A stretch of DNA of 34,288 nt from Pseudomonadota bacterium (GCA_023430315.1 JAEZAW010000147.1:1-34288), one strand, 5' to 3'. Positions 1 through 8,388 are shown, counted from the stretch's first letter. The notes: a model not told the origin generated them from the letters alone. Made by a program: numbers and translations.

Positions 1-2
1 CG

Positions 3-905
3 CAGCTCTCTGAAGGCATCAGCTTCGTCGCGCTGGCCATGGGATTGTTCGGCGTCGGCGAGGTGATCTCGAATCTCGCGCGCACGTTCGGCAAGCCCGA
101 GGTGCAACCGGTCTCGTCGCTCTGGCCAAGCCGCGAGGAGGCGAGACGCGCCGCACCCGCCGTGCTTCGCGGTACGGCAATCGGCTCGATCCTCGGCGTG
201 CTGCCGGGCGGCGGCGCTCTCATCGCTGCGTTCGGCGCCTATGTCATCGAGAAGAAGTGGTCCAAGCGACCGCAGGAGTTCGGCAATGGTGCCGTCGAGG
301 GCGTCGCCGCACCGGAGGCTGCGAACAACGCCGGCGCGCAGACGTCATTCATTCCGCTGCTGACGCTCGGTCTGCCGTCGAATGCCGTGATGGCGCTGAT
401 GCTCGCCGCGATGACCATCCACGGCATCGTGCCAGGCCCCAAGCTCATGGTCGAGCGGCCCGACCTCTTCTGGGCCATGATCGCCTCCATGTGGATCGGC
501 AATCTCATGCTGGTCATCATCAACCTGCCGCTGATCCGCATCTGGGTCATGCTGCTGAAAGTGCCGTACCGCTGGCTTTATCTCGCCATTCTGGTCTTCT
601 GCTGCATCGGCGCCTATAGCGTACAGAACTCGACGTTCGACGTGATGGTCATGGCCTTCTTCGGCGTCGTCGGATACCTGCTGCCGAAGATCGGCTGCGA
701 GCCGGCACCACTCATCCTCGGCGTCATCCTGGCACCGCACATCGAGGAGAACTTCCGCCGCTCGCTCGTCGTCTCGCGTGGCAGCTGGTGGGTCTTCCTG
801 GAGCGCCCCATCTGTGCGGGCTTCCTGCTCGTGAGCCTGCTCTTCCTGCTCGCGGTTCTGCTGCCGGCCATCAGCAAGGGCCGCGAGGAAGCCTTCCGCG
901 AGTAA
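3..905 (+). CDS. TctA-type tricarboxylate transporter permease, C-terminal part
   Basis: This is the C-terminal ~300 residues of the large membrane subunit of a tripartite tricarboxylate transporter, which with TctB and a periplasmic TctC binding protein imports organic acids such as citrate. The frame is open to the window edge, so the first visible ATG at 39 is internal; family members are about 500 residues. Visible family marks are the glycine-rich loop LPGGGALIAAFGAYVIEKK, the loop with PEAANNAGAQTSFIPLLTLGLPSN and several hydrophobic helices, ending in a basic, charged tail. It ends 3 bp before the stop of the convergent monooxygenase gene. TctB and TctC are not seen here and would lie to the left. 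The substrate cannot be told from the permease alone. Confidence 0.9.
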   Translation, partial: QLSEGISFVALAMGLFGVGEVISNLARTFGKPEVQPVSSLWPSREEARRAAPAVLRGTAIGSILGVLPGGGALIAAFGAYVIEKKWSKRPQEFGNGAVEGVAAPEAANNAGAQTSFIPLLTLGLPSNAVMALMLAAMTIHGIVPGPKLMVERPDLFWAMIASMWIGNLMLVIINLPLIRIWVMLLKVPYRWLYLAILVFCCIGAYSVQNSTFDVMVMAFFGVVGYLLPKIGCEPAPLILGVILAPHIEENFRRSLVVSRGSWWVFLERPICAGFLLVSLLFLLAVLLPAISKGREEAFRE

Positions 906-908
906 GTC

Positions 909-2378
909 TCAAGGCACGAGATAGCGCGTTGGTGCCAACTCGCGCTCGTCGTGCGCTCTGAGGCGTGCCTCAAGCACCGGCAGGTTCTCCTGGAAGAGAT
1001 GGGTGAGAATGCCGCTTGCAAGCCTCCGCGCGCCGATCTGCAAGCCCGGAATATCGCCGGCCAGCGCTGCATGGCTCATCGTCGCGCCGACATTGAACAT
1101 ATGTATTCGACTAAGACCCGGCGTCCGATCCGCATCGAGCGCAATCAGCTCGAAGCCGTCGCCGAGATAGGGATGGCGCGCGCTCTCGGCATCCTTCGCC
1201 GCTTCCTCCGGCGCAATGCGGTCGCGCCACAGCATGATGTTGTCGGCGAAAGGCGCGAGCAGTGGGTGCTTGGCCAAATCGACCTCGAAACCCGTCGCGA
1301 GGACTACGGCGTCGAAGTCATAGCCGCCCTTGACCGTCGTGACGCGCACACCTGCTGCATCTGGCACCACGTCGGTCCACGCCTCCGAGAACCGCATCGC
1401 GAAGTTCGGATGCACATCACAGCGCAAGACCGACTCGTGCGGCGGCGGCGCCTGCTCGCCGAAGATGTACGACTGCAATCTCCAGCGGTCGGCATCGCTG
1501 AGCTGCCCAAACGCACCCATGAAGCCCGGATAGCTCGCGCCCTTCGACTTGTTCACCTGCGGCAGATGCGGACGGCGCACGAACATCGTGACCCCAGCCG
1601 CACCGCCTTCGAGCGCTGTCGCCGCGCAGTCGAAGGCCGAGGCGCCGGCACCGAGCACGCCGACACGCTTGCCCGTGAACTGCTCCGGCTCGAGCCCGTC
1701 CGTCGAATGCAGCACGTGCGCACGCGCCTCGGCACTCGCGTCATCGAGGCCCGGAAAGTTCGGCAGTCGCAGTGCCCCCGCGCCATCGCGCCCGCCGGCA
1801 AGCACGATCTTGCGCGCCCACACATCCTCGCAACCGCTGGCATTTTCGAGCGTCGCACGCACACCCTCGGTAGACGGCGCGAGCGCCACAAGCGCCGTCC
1901 CGTTCTCGACCTCGATGCCGACCGTATCGCGCACCCAAAGCAGATAATCGCGCCAGTCGATCCGCCCGACCTTGTAGAGCCGCGCCCAACCGTCCGCGCC
2001 GTGCTGCGCCTCGTACCACGCGCGGAACGTCAGCGAGGGCACGCCGAGATCCGGCCCCGTCAGATGCTTCGGCGAGCGCAGGATTTCCATGCGCGCGTAC
2101 GTGCCCCACGGTCCTTCGTCACCGCGAGCATTCCTGTCGACTACGCGAACCTTCCGCACGCCCTCCCGCAGCAGCGCGAATGCCGCCGTCTGCCCGCACA
2201 TGCCGCCGCCGACCACAAGAGCGTCGAGCATCGGCCGGCCATCCGGCCCCGCTGTCTCAGGAACCCAGTCCGCCGGCGGGTAGTTGATCATTTCGAGATC
2301 ATGGCGCGCACGATCCGCCAGCGCCGCGAGCGCCCCCTCGTCACGCGCGCTCTTCACGCCCTGCCAGATCTCGGCCAT
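909..2378 (-). CDS. FAD/NAD(P)-dependent monooxygenase-like flavoprotein
   Basis: A 489-residue flavoprotein with two Rossmann fingerprints, as in FMO and Baeyer-Villiger-type monooxygenases. The FAD site is VVGGGMCG at about residues 55-62, a second dinucleotide site is VGVLGAGASAFD at about 239-250, and an LATGF motif at about 360-364 matches the FATGY/LATGY element of N-hydroxylating and FMO-type enzymes. I do not see a clean FxGxxxHxxxW Baeyer-Villiger fingerprint, so an FMO-like oxidoreductase is the safer call. The ATG at 2378 is preceded by GGAG with 6-base spacing. It is divergent, with a 38-bp gap, from the HCCA-isomerase-type gene, so the two may share a control region. The substrate is unknown. 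Confidence 0.85.
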   Translation of the reverse strand: MAEIWQGVKSARDEGALAALADRARHDLEMINYPPADWVPETAGPDGRPMLDALVVGGGMCGQTAAFALLREGVRKVRVVDRNARGDEGPWGTYARMEILRSPKHLTGPDLGVPSLTFRAWYEAQHGADGWARLYKVGRIDWRDYLLWVRDTVGIEVENGTALVALAPSTEGVRATLENASGCEDVWARKIVLAGGRDGAGALRLPNFPGLDDASAEARAHVLHSTDGLEPEQFTGKRVGVLGAGASAFDCAATALEGGAAGVTMFVRRPHLPQVNKSKGASYPGFMGAFGQLSDADRWRLQSYIFGEQAPPPHESVLRCDVHPNFAMRFSEAWTDVVPDAAGVRVTTVKGGYDFDAVVLATGFEVDLAKHPLLAPFADNIMLWRDRIAPEEAAKDAESARHPYLGDGFELIALDADRTPGLSRIHMFNVGATMSHAALAGDIPGLQIGARRLASGILTHLFQENLPVLEARLRAHDERELAPTRYLVP

Positions 2379-2416
2379 TCTGGTCTCCGCTTCCCATCCA
2401 CGCCAGAGGCGCGCTC

Positions 2417-3052
2417 ATGATCGAGCTTCACTGCTACTACAGCCTGTCCTCGCCCTGGGCCTATCTCGCCGGCCCGCAGCTTCAGGACATTGTTCGCCGT
2501 CATCGCGTGCGCCTGCTGCTCAAGCCCTTTGACTTCCAGACCGTCGTGCCGAAAACCGGCGGCGTGCCCATCCGCACGCGGCTCGCCCCACGACGCGCCT
2601 ATCATGACTTGGAGCTTACGCGCTGGAGCGATTATCTCGGCATGCCGCTCGTGCTCAAGCCCCGTCACTACCCGCACCAGATGCCGGCGGACCCGAATTG
2701 GAACAAGTATGCCGGCTGGATGGTGATCGCCGCCCAGGATCAGGGCCTCGACGCCTTCCCGCTCTCACACGCAATTCTGCGGGCCGTGTGGGCCGAGGAA
2801 CGCGATATCGCACTCCCGAAAGTGCGCCGACAGATCGCCGACGAGAACGGCTATGACGGCGCTGCCCTCGTCGCTGCCGAGCAGAGCCCGCGCGTACAGG
2901 AGCTCTACCGCACCTATAGCGACGAAGCACTCGCGCTCGGCGTGTTCGGCGCCCCCACTTTCGTACTCGACGGCGAGATCTTCTGGGGGCAGGACCGCCT
3001 CGGCTTCGTCGACCGCGCGCTCGCCAAGAAGCGGGCTTTGATGAAGCCATAG
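2417..3052 (+). CDS. 2-hydroxychromene-2-carboxylate isomerase family protein (DsbA/GST-kappa fold)
   Basis: A 211-residue thioredoxin-fold protein of the HCCA isomerase/GST-kappa family. HCCA isomerase acts in naphthalene-type aromatic degradation and uses glutathione. The N-terminus YYSLSSPWAYLAG aligns with the family motif in which the serine before Pro activates glutathione (Ser12 here), and the C-terminus has the diagnostic FGAPTFVLDGEIFWGQDRL. There is no CxxC, so it is not a disulfide oxidoreductase. The ATG at 2417 has AGAGG 7 bases upstream. It is divergent from the flavoprotein gene, which suggests, without proving, a shared catabolic step on a ring compound. No other naphthalene-pathway gene is visible, so the actual substrate is open. 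Confidence 0.85.
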   Translation: MIELHCYYSLSSPWAYLAGPQLQDIVRRHRVRLLLKPFDFQTVVPKTGGVPIRTRLAPRRAYHDLELTRWSDYLGMPLVLKPRHYPHQMPADPNWNKYAGWMVIAAQDQGLDAFPLSHAILRAVWAEERDIALPKVRRQIADENGYDGAALVAAEQSPRVQELYRTYSDEALALGVFGAPTFVLDGEIFWGQDRLGFVDRALAKKRALMKP

Positions 3053-3155
3053 CGGCTGCGCGCATCTGCTGCGCCTGACTTTCCAACAGCGCTCTGGCCA
3101 ATCCGTATGCGAGTCGCCATCATGCGCCGCTTGTGCATGGGCTGGGAGAAATGAA

Positions 3156-3923
3156 GTGCCGGAATTCTTCGGGGTGCCGCTCGACGCCCGCTTCGCGGCC
3201 GTCTGCATCGCGACCTTCGTTGGCGGCTTCATGCGCGGGTTCGTCGGCTTCGGTGGCGCGCTCGTCAGCATTCCCGTGCTGAGCCTGGCTTACGATCCGC
3301 GCCTCGCCGTCGCCGCGATGACGATCGTCGGCATCCCCTCCCTGTTCCAGCTCCTGCCCGACGCGGTTCGCACCAGCGAGCCACCGATCGTGCTGCCGAT
3401 CTCGCTCGCGATCCTGTTGTCCGCACCCGTCGGCACGTGGTTCCTCGTCATCACCAGCCCGGCGCTGATGAAGATCGTCATCTCCCTGCTCGTCGTGCTG
3501 ATGGTTGCGATGCTGGCGCGCGGCTGGCGTCTCGAGGGCCATGTCGGCCGTCCCGTTCTATTCGGAGCCGGCATTGTCAGCGGCCTCGTTCAGGGCAGTG
3601 CGGGGATCGGCGGGCCGCCGGTTGTTGCCGTTGCCTTGTCGCGGCCGGGACCGCCAGTCCAGCAGCGCGGCAATGTGCTGGCGCTGATGACGGCCGTATC
3701 GGTCTCGTCGCTGCTGCCGCTTTGGTACTTCGGCCTCTTTGCGCGCCCGTCGGTCGTCATGGGGTTGCTGCTTGCGCCCGTCTACCTGGGATCGACCTAT
3801 GCCGGCAGCCGCTACTTCGCGAGCAGCGGCGCGCGCTACTATCGCAATGCGGCGCTCGTCATGCTCACACTCATCGGCATGTCGACGCTGATCGCCGCCG
3901 TGCGCGATTATCTCGCATCGTGA
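3156..3923 (+). CDS. TauE/SafE family membrane transporter
   Basis: A 255-residue integral membrane protein of the TauE/SafE (sulfite exporter) family, whose members move sulfite, sulfoacetate or other small organic anions. It has about eight hydrophobic helices and the family's paired glycine-rich motifs: GFMRGFVGFGGALVSIPVL near residue 24 and a second-half copy GIVSGLVQGSAGIGGPP near residue 140. The start is GTG at 3156, with GGGAGAA about 5 bases upstream; the ATG at 3151 is out of frame. The stop lies directly against that of the convergent TRAP permease gene (TGATCA, 3921-3926). Neighbouring organic-acid transporters make a carboxylate or sulfonate substrate plausible, but the sequence does not decide. 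Confidence 0.88.
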   Translation: MPEFFGVPLDARFAAVCIATFVGGFMRGFVGFGGALVSIPVLSLAYDPRLAVAAMTIVGIPSLFQLLPDAVRTSEPPIVLPISLAILLSAPVGTWFLVITSPALMKIVISLLVVLMVAMLARGWRLEGHVGRPVLFGAGIVSGLVQGSAGIGGPPVVAVALSRPGPPVQQRGNVLALMTAVSVSSLLPLWYFGLFARPSVVMGLLLAPVYLGSTYAGSRYFASSGARYYRNAALVMLTLIGMSTLIAAVRDYLAS

Positions 3924-6059
3924 TCACGCGGCCTGCGGCTTCCCGCCGCCACCCATGAAGCGCTGATAAGCGTAGATCGGCGCGCCGATGGCCAAGCCGA
4001 TGATGTCCGAATAGGAGCCCGGGTGCAGCAGACAGAGCGCGGCAGCTCCCATCACGATCCGCAGCGGCCAAGCGAGACGACCGCCGAACCATCCCTCGGA
4101 CGCGCCTGCCAGGAACCACACCCCGACCGCCCCTGTCAGCATCGCCTGGATAATCGCAGACCACTCGCCCTGCATGAGGAGAACGGGCGATGCGTAGAAC
4201 ATGAACGGCACCAGGAACGTCGCGAGCCCGAACTTCACCGCGATGAATGATGTCTTCCAGGGATCCGCCTGCGCCATACCGGCCGCGGCGAACGAAGCGA
4301 GCGCAACCGGCGGCGTGATCGCAGAGATCACGGCGAAGTAGAAGACGAACATGTGCGCAACGAGCGGCTGAACGCCCATGCGCGCGAGACCGGGGGCGAT
4401 CACGGCGGCGGCAATGGCGTATGCAGCGGTCGTCGGCATCCCCATGCCGAGGATGAGAGCGATCAAACCGGCAAAGATCATCGCCATAAGCTGGCTCGCA
4501 CCCGCGACTCCAAGAATGAGCTCGGAGAAGCGGCCGCCGACACCGGTCAAAGCCACGACACCCACGATGATCCCGGCGCAGGCGCACACCGCCACGAGCT
4601 GAATGCTGTCACGCGCAGACTTCTCGAGAGCTTCGAGCGTGCGCTGCCAGCCGAACAACAGCGCCGGTACGGCGACCAAAGCGATCGCTGCCGCGAGCGA
4701 TACCGATTCCGGCAGGAGGGGCAGCACATGCAGCATCAGCGCCATCATGGCGAAGCCGAAGGCGGCCAGGAGGATGAAACGTACAGCCGCACTGAAAAGC
4801 ATGGCACCGGCGCTGTCGGCGCCATCCGTACTCACGGTGCCGTCGGCCTTGAAGTCCTTGAACCAGATCGCGATGGTTCCGCAGATGAGCGCCGCCATGA
4901 TGCCGAGCGAGCCGGCGCGGAAAGGCGAGTAGCCTTCCAGCAGCACCCAGACGAGCACGAGGATGGGAGCGAGCAGATAGATCCGCGGCAATATCGCCCT
5001 GATGGGAGGTAGCTCGGAGAACGGGAGACCGCGCACACCCAGGCGGATCGCGTGCAAATCGACGTGAATCCAGCAGGCGATATAGAAAAGAATGCACGGG
5101 ATGATCGCCGCCACTGCGATGGTCGAGTAGGGAATGCCCGTGATCTCGGCCATGAGGAAGGCGCCGGCGCCGAGCACAGGCGGCGTGATCTGGCCACCCG
5201 TCGAGGATGTAGCCTCGATGGCTGCCGCCGTCGGCCGGTCATAGCCAACTCTGCGCATCATCGGGATCGTCACCATGCCCGAAGCGACGACGTTCGCGAC
5301 GGCCGATCCCGAGATCGCGCCAAACGCGACGCCCGACGCAACGCACGCCTTGGCCGGACCGCCGCGCGCCCAGCCAAAGAGGGCGTTGCAGGCGTCGTTG
5401 ATATAATCGCCGGCCCGCGAAACCGTCAGGAAGGCCGCGAACGTCACAAAAAGGACGATGTAGGTCGAAGAGACCTGCGTCGTGACGCCGAAGATGCCGT
5501 ACTCGCTGTAGATGTACGTGAAGAAGCGATCTATCGCGAAGCCGTTGTGGCGCAACACGCCCGGCATCCAGGGGCCGACGAAGCAATAGACAATGAAGAT
5601 GCCGGCGATAATCGGCAGCGCGAGGCCCGTCATCCGGCGTGAGATTTCGAGCACGAGGAACGTGCCGACGATGCCGGTGATCACGTCACCCGGCGTGAAC
5701 TGAGCACCGGCGCGGAAGAGGAGCCCATCGATCTCCCACCAGACGTAGACGGCGCAGGCAGCAGCGGCAGCAGCGAGGATCCAATCGTACCAGGGGATGC
5801 CGTCCGCCCCAACACGCAAGAACGGCGCAGAGATGAGGAAGCCAATCGCCAAGCCCCATCCAACGTGGATCGCCCGAAACATCAGGGGCTCGAGCGAATA
5901 GACGTTGAGAACGAAAAGGTGGAACAGCGTGAACGTGATGCAGAGGACGGCAACGACGTGCGCTTCCCAGCTTCGCAGGACGCGACGCGTTCCGATGAAC
6001 TCCTCATCGGTGACCGGTGCCTTCACCTCGAGGTCCGTATCCTTCGCGTTCGTGCTCAC
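3924..6059 (-). CDS. TRAP transporter fused permease subunit (4TM-12TM, TAXI type)
   Basis: A 711-residue inner-membrane permease in which the small DctQ-like and large DctM-like TRAP subunits are fused, as is usual for TAXI-type systems. The N-terminal ~150 residues hold four helices; the DctM part follows with the conserved GAISGSAVANVVASG and GGQITPPVLGAGAF region near residues 250-300, and a second inverted half with MGMPTTAAY and the SAITPPVALASFAAAG block. It works with the periplasmic binding protein encoded just upstream to take up a solute using an ion gradient. The start is GTG at 6059, behind an AGGGGCAGGG stretch. The binding-protein gene ends 101 bp upstream, and a hairpin occupies that gap. 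TRAP-TAXI systems typically carry C4-dicarboxylates or amino-acid-like anions; the substrate here is unproven. Confidence 0.95.
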   Translation of the reverse strand: MSTNAKDTDLEVKAPVTDEEFIGTRRVLRSWEAHVVAVLCITFTLFHLFVLNVYSLEPLMFRAIHVGWGLAIGFLISAPFLRVGADGIPWYDWILAAAAAACAVYVWWEIDGLLFRAGAQFTPGDVITGIVGTFLVLEISRRMTGLALPIIAGIFIVYCFVGPWMPGVLRHNGFAIDRFFTYIYSEYGIFGVTTQVSSTYIVLFVTFAAFLTVSRAGDYINDACNALFGWARGGPAKACVASGVAFGAISGSAVANVVASGMVTIPMMRRVGYDRPTAAAIEATSSTGGQITPPVLGAGAFLMAEITGIPYSTIAVAAIIPCILFYIACWIHVDLHAIRLGVRGLPFSELPPIRAILPRIYLLAPILVLVWVLLEGYSPFRAGSLGIMAALICGTIAIWFKDFKADGTVSTDGADSAGAMLFSAAVRFILLAAFGFAMMALMLHVLPLLPESVSLAAAIALVAVPALLFGWQRTLEALEKSARDSIQLVAVCACAGIIVGVVALTGVGGRFSELILGVAGASQLMAMIFAGLIALILGMGMPTTAAYAIAAAVIAPGLARMGVQPLVAHMFVFYFAVISAITPPVALASFAAAGMAQADPWKTSFIAVKFGLATFLVPFMFYASPVLLMQGEWSAIIQAMLTGAVGVWFLAGASEGWFGGRLAWPLRIVMGAAALCLLHPGSYSDIIGLAIGAPIYAYQRFMGGGGKPQAA

Positions 6060-6110
6060 GGCGCCCTGCCCCTTGACTGAAGTTCGTTACGCTTGGTCTG
6101 ATGATAGCCA

Positions 6111-6139
6111 AACGGGCCGCGGCACTGCCGCGACCCGTT
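6111..6139 (-). promoter_or_regulatory. Intercistronic hairpin between TAXI binding protein and permease genes
   Basis: AACGGG (6111-6116) pairs with CCCGTT (6134-6139), and inside it CGCGGC (6118-6123) pairs with GCCGCG (6127-6132) around an ACT loop, with a single 1x1 mismatch. It lies about 20 bases after the binding-protein stop and about 50 bases before the permease start. No T-run follows on the minus strand, so RNA stabilisation or partial termination, giving more binding protein than permease, is likelier than full termination. Confidence 0.55.
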
Positions 6140-6160
6140 CGATACTCCTGTCGAAACTGC

Positions 6161-7153
6161 TCAGCCCTTCGGAGGAAGCAGCTTGTCGGGCACCTTGATG
6201 CCCTTCTCCTGGAAATACTTCACAGCGCCGGGATGGAACGGCAGGAACGTATTGCGATCCCAGTTCTCCGTCACCGTCTCCTTCGCTGCAGCGTGCCCCT
6301 TGACCATCTCGGGATTATTCTCGAGCACGGCTTTCATAACGGCGTAGACGAGGCTCTCCGGCACATCCTTGTGCGCGATCGCGAAGTTGTAGACGCCGAC
6401 CGTCTTATGGTCCTCGGTCTGCTGCTTGTAGGTGCCCTTCGGGATCGTCGAGTCCGAAAGCTCCGGCATAGCCTTCTTCATCTTTGCGATCTCGTCGTCC
6501 GTGTAGGTGAAGAAGCGGACCTTGTTGGTCGTCTCGAGCTCGGAGAACGCCGCGATCGGTACGCCAGCGCAGAACGGGAAGACATCGATCAGGCCGTCCT
6601 GCAGGTTGGCGGCCATGTCGGAGCCCTGGCCATTGCGGATCGTCGCCTTGATGCCGAGCGTGTCGAACATCATCGGGAAGTACGTGCCGCAGGTGCCGGC
6701 GCGTGGGCCGACGCCGGCACGCTTGCCGGCGATGTCGGAGACGGCCTTGATCGGATTTTTCTCGAGCGTGATGAAGTGGAAGGGCGTGTCGTACATCGGG
6801 AAGATCGCCCGGATGTTGTTGTACTTCGTGCCCTTCGTCCACGCGCCCTCGCCAGTCCAGGCCTGCAGCGCGACGCCCATGGTCGTCATGCCGAAGTCGA
6901 TCTGGCGGCTGTCGGTGAGAATGATGTTCTGATTGGGACCCTGCGTCTGCTGGGTGCTGATCTTGGTGCCGATCTTGCTGTTGACCAGCGAGGCCCAGAC
7001 CTGACCATAGACGAAGTACGTGCCGCCCACCGACGCGGTGCCAAGCGTCAGCGTTTGTGGCCAGCTCGGATCCGGCGTCTGCGCCTCTGCCGCGGCGGAA
7101 AGCCCGAGAAGGGCCAGCGGGAGCGCCAAAAGCTTGCTGAGTCTAGTTCGCAT
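6161..7153 (-). CDS. TAXI family TRAP transporter solute-binding protein
   Basis: A 330-residue periplasmic binding protein of the TAXI (TRAP-associated extracytoplasmic immunogenic) family. A signal peptide with basic start MRTRLSK, a leucine-rich core and an AEA cleavage motif near residue 24 is followed by LTLGTASVGGTYFVYGQ, the family's N-terminal ligand-binding stretch (compare LGTGGTGGTYY). Other family-like parts are the AGVGPRAGTCGTYFP segment and a C-terminal region rich in helices. The ATG at 7153 has AGAGGAAA with 7-base spacing. The fused TRAP permease gene follows on the same strand and a tartrate/D-malate-type dehydrogenase gene precedes it, so a hydroxy-dicarboxylate ligand is a reasonable but untested guess. 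Confidence 0.95.
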   Translation of the reverse strand: MRTRLSKLLALPLALLGLSAAAEAQTPDPSWPQTLTLGTASVGGTYFVYGQVWASLVNSKIGTKISTQQTQGPNQNIILTDSRQIDFGMTTMGVALQAWTGEGAWTKGTKYNNIRAIFPMYDTPFHFITLEKNPIKAVSDIAGKRAGVGPRAGTCGTYFPMMFDTLGIKATIRNGQGSDMAANLQDGLIDVFPFCAGVPIAAFSELETTNKVRFFTYTDDEIAKMKKAMPELSDSTIPKGTYKQQTEDHKTVGVYNFAIAHKDVPESLVYAVMKAVLENNPEMVKGHAAAKETVTENWDRNTFLPFHPGAVKYFQEKGIKVPDKLLPPKG

Positions 7154-7192
7154 ATCTTTTCCTCTGGACGTTAAAACCGGGTTCCCTTTGAT

Positions 7193-7208
7193 CGCGGCTT
7201 AGGCCGCG
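7193..7208. promoter_or_regulatory. Short perfect hairpin upstream of the TAXI gene
   Basis: CGCGGC (7193-7198) and GCCGCG (7203-7208) form a perfect 6-bp stem with a TTAG loop. It lies 40 bases upstream of the TAXI start, so on the minus-strand transcript it would sit in the 5' leader. Role unknown. Confidence 0.4.
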
Positions 7209-7231
7209 CCCTTTGCTGCTTATTGGAGCCC

Positions 7232-7254
7232 ATTGCCCGCCGAATGCGGGCAAT
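7232..7254 (-). terminator. Hairpin between the dehydrogenase and TAXI genes, possible terminator or RNA-processing stem
   Basis: ATTGCCCGC (7232-7240) and GCGGGCAAT (7246-7254) form a perfect 9-bp stem with a 5-base loop, about 60 bases after the dehydrogenase stop. No clear T-run follows on the minus strand, so it may be a weak terminator or a stem that separates expression of the dehydrogenase and transporter genes. Confidence 0.45.
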
Positions 7255-7311
7255 TGTGCTCTTTGTTCTCCTAATAGCGTCGCCGATCAGCGATGTCGCC
7301 CTCTTTTCGGC

Positions 7312-8388
7312 TTAAGCATTATCGGCGCGCAGCACCGCGCAGATGCCGTCGGTCACCGCATCCGTGGTGGCGCGGCCGCCGAGATCCGGCGTGTGCATGT
7401 CCGGATTGGCCGTGACGCGCTCGATGGCCCGCATCAGACGCTGCGCCGCAGCATTCTCCCCGAGATGCTCGAGCATCATGACGGCAGACCAGAACGTCCC
7501 GATCGGATTGGCGATACCCTTGCCCGTGATGTCGAAGGCCGAGCCGTGAATGGGCTCGAACATGGAGGGAAAGTGCCGCTCCGGATTGACGTTCGCGGTC
7601 GGCGCGACGCCGATCGAGCCCGAGAGCGCGGACGCGAGATCTGACAGGATGTCGGCGTGCAGATTGGTCGCGACGATGGTGTCGAGCGAACCGGGCTTCA
7701 GCGTCATGCGCACGGTCATGGCATCGACGAGCATCTTGTCCGTCGTCACATCGGAAAAGTCCTTCGCCACCTCGGCAGCAATCTCGTCCCACATCACCAT
7801 GCCATGGCGCTGCGCGTTGGACTTCGTGACGATGGTCAGCAGCTTCCGCGGCCGCGACTGCGCAAGCTTGAAGGCAAAGCGCATGATGCGCTCGACGCCG
7901 GCGCGCGTGAAGATCGCGACGTCAGTCGCGACTTCCTCGGGAAGCCCGCGGTGCGCGCGGCCGCCGACGCCGGCGTACTCGCCCTCCGAGTTCTCGCGCA
8001 CGATAACCCAGTCCAGATCTTTCGCCGTGACGCCCGCGAGCGGGCTCGCGATACCCGGAAGGATGCGCGTCGGGCGCACGTTCGCGTACTGGTCGAAGGG
8101 CTGGCAGATCGCGAGCCGGAGGCCCCAGAGCGTGATGTGATCCGGCACATCGGGCGCGCCCACGGCACCGAAGAAGATCGCGTCCGCATCGCGGATCTGC
8201 GAGAGGCCGTCCTCGGGCATCATGCGGCCGTGCTTGCGGTAGTAGTCCGAGCCCCAGTCGTATGAGCGCACGGCGAGCTTGAAGCCGCCATCGCGCGCCG
8301 CAAGCGCCTCGAGCACTTTGACACCGGCCGCGATGACTTCCTTGCCGATGCCATCTCCGGGAATGGCTGCGATCGAATACGTCTTCAT
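7312..8388 (-). CDS. Tartrate dehydrogenase / D-malate dehydrogenase family oxidoreductase
   Basis: A 358-residue member of the isocitrate/isopropylmalate dehydrogenase superfamily, closest by eye to tartrate dehydrogenase/D-malate decarboxylating dehydrogenase (TtuC/DmlA type). These are NAD- and divalent-metal-dependent and oxidise hydroxy-dicarboxylates. Visible marks are IPGDGIGKEV at the N-terminus, the family segment YYRKHGRMMPEDGL, FFGAVGAPDVPDHITLWG, WVIVRENSEGEYAGVGGR and the metal/NAD region ending in FEPIHGSAFDITGKGIANP. The HITLWG stretch and the SEGEY motif fit the tartrate/D-malate branch rather than LeuB. The ATG at 8388 has AGGGG upstream. It precedes the TRAP-TAXI genes on the same strand with a 158-bp gap containing hairpins. 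The exact substrate among tartrate, D-malate and 3-isopropylmalate analogues is inferred. Confidence 0.88.
   Translation of the reverse strand: MKTYSIAAIPGDGIGKEVIAAGVKVLEALAARDGGFKLAVRSYDWGSDYYRKHGRMMPEDGLSQIRDADAIFFGAVGAPDVPDHITLWGLRLAICQPFDQYANVRPTRILPGIASPLAGVTAKDLDWVIVRENSEGEYAGVGGRAHRGLPEEVATDVAIFTRAGVERIMRFAFKLAQSRPRKLLTIVTKSNAQRHGMVMWDEIAAEVAKDFSDVTTDKMLVDAMTVRMTLKPGSLDTIVATNLHADILSDLASALSGSIGVAPTANVNPERHFPSMFEPIHGSAFDITGKGIANPIGTFWSAVMMLEHLGENAAAQRLMRAIERVTANPDMHTPDLGGRATTDAVTDGICAVLRADNA

Noticed and set aside
951..2420. A 489-residue plus-strand open frame opposite the flavoprotein gene
   Set aside because: It is the antisense shadow of a clear FAD enzyme, is arginine-rich and has no recognisable motif.
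6101..7174. A 357-residue plus-strand open frame opposite the TAXI gene
   Set aside because: It is antisense to a binding protein with a signal peptide; composition is Arg/Asp/His-rich, typical of shadow frames in GC-rich DNA.
7171..7233. A 20-codon minus-strand open frame (ATG at 7233, TAA at 7171) ahead of the TAXI gene, possibly a leader peptide
   Set aside because: Its start is inside a hairpin arm, there is no convincing ribosome site, and the length is expected by chance.
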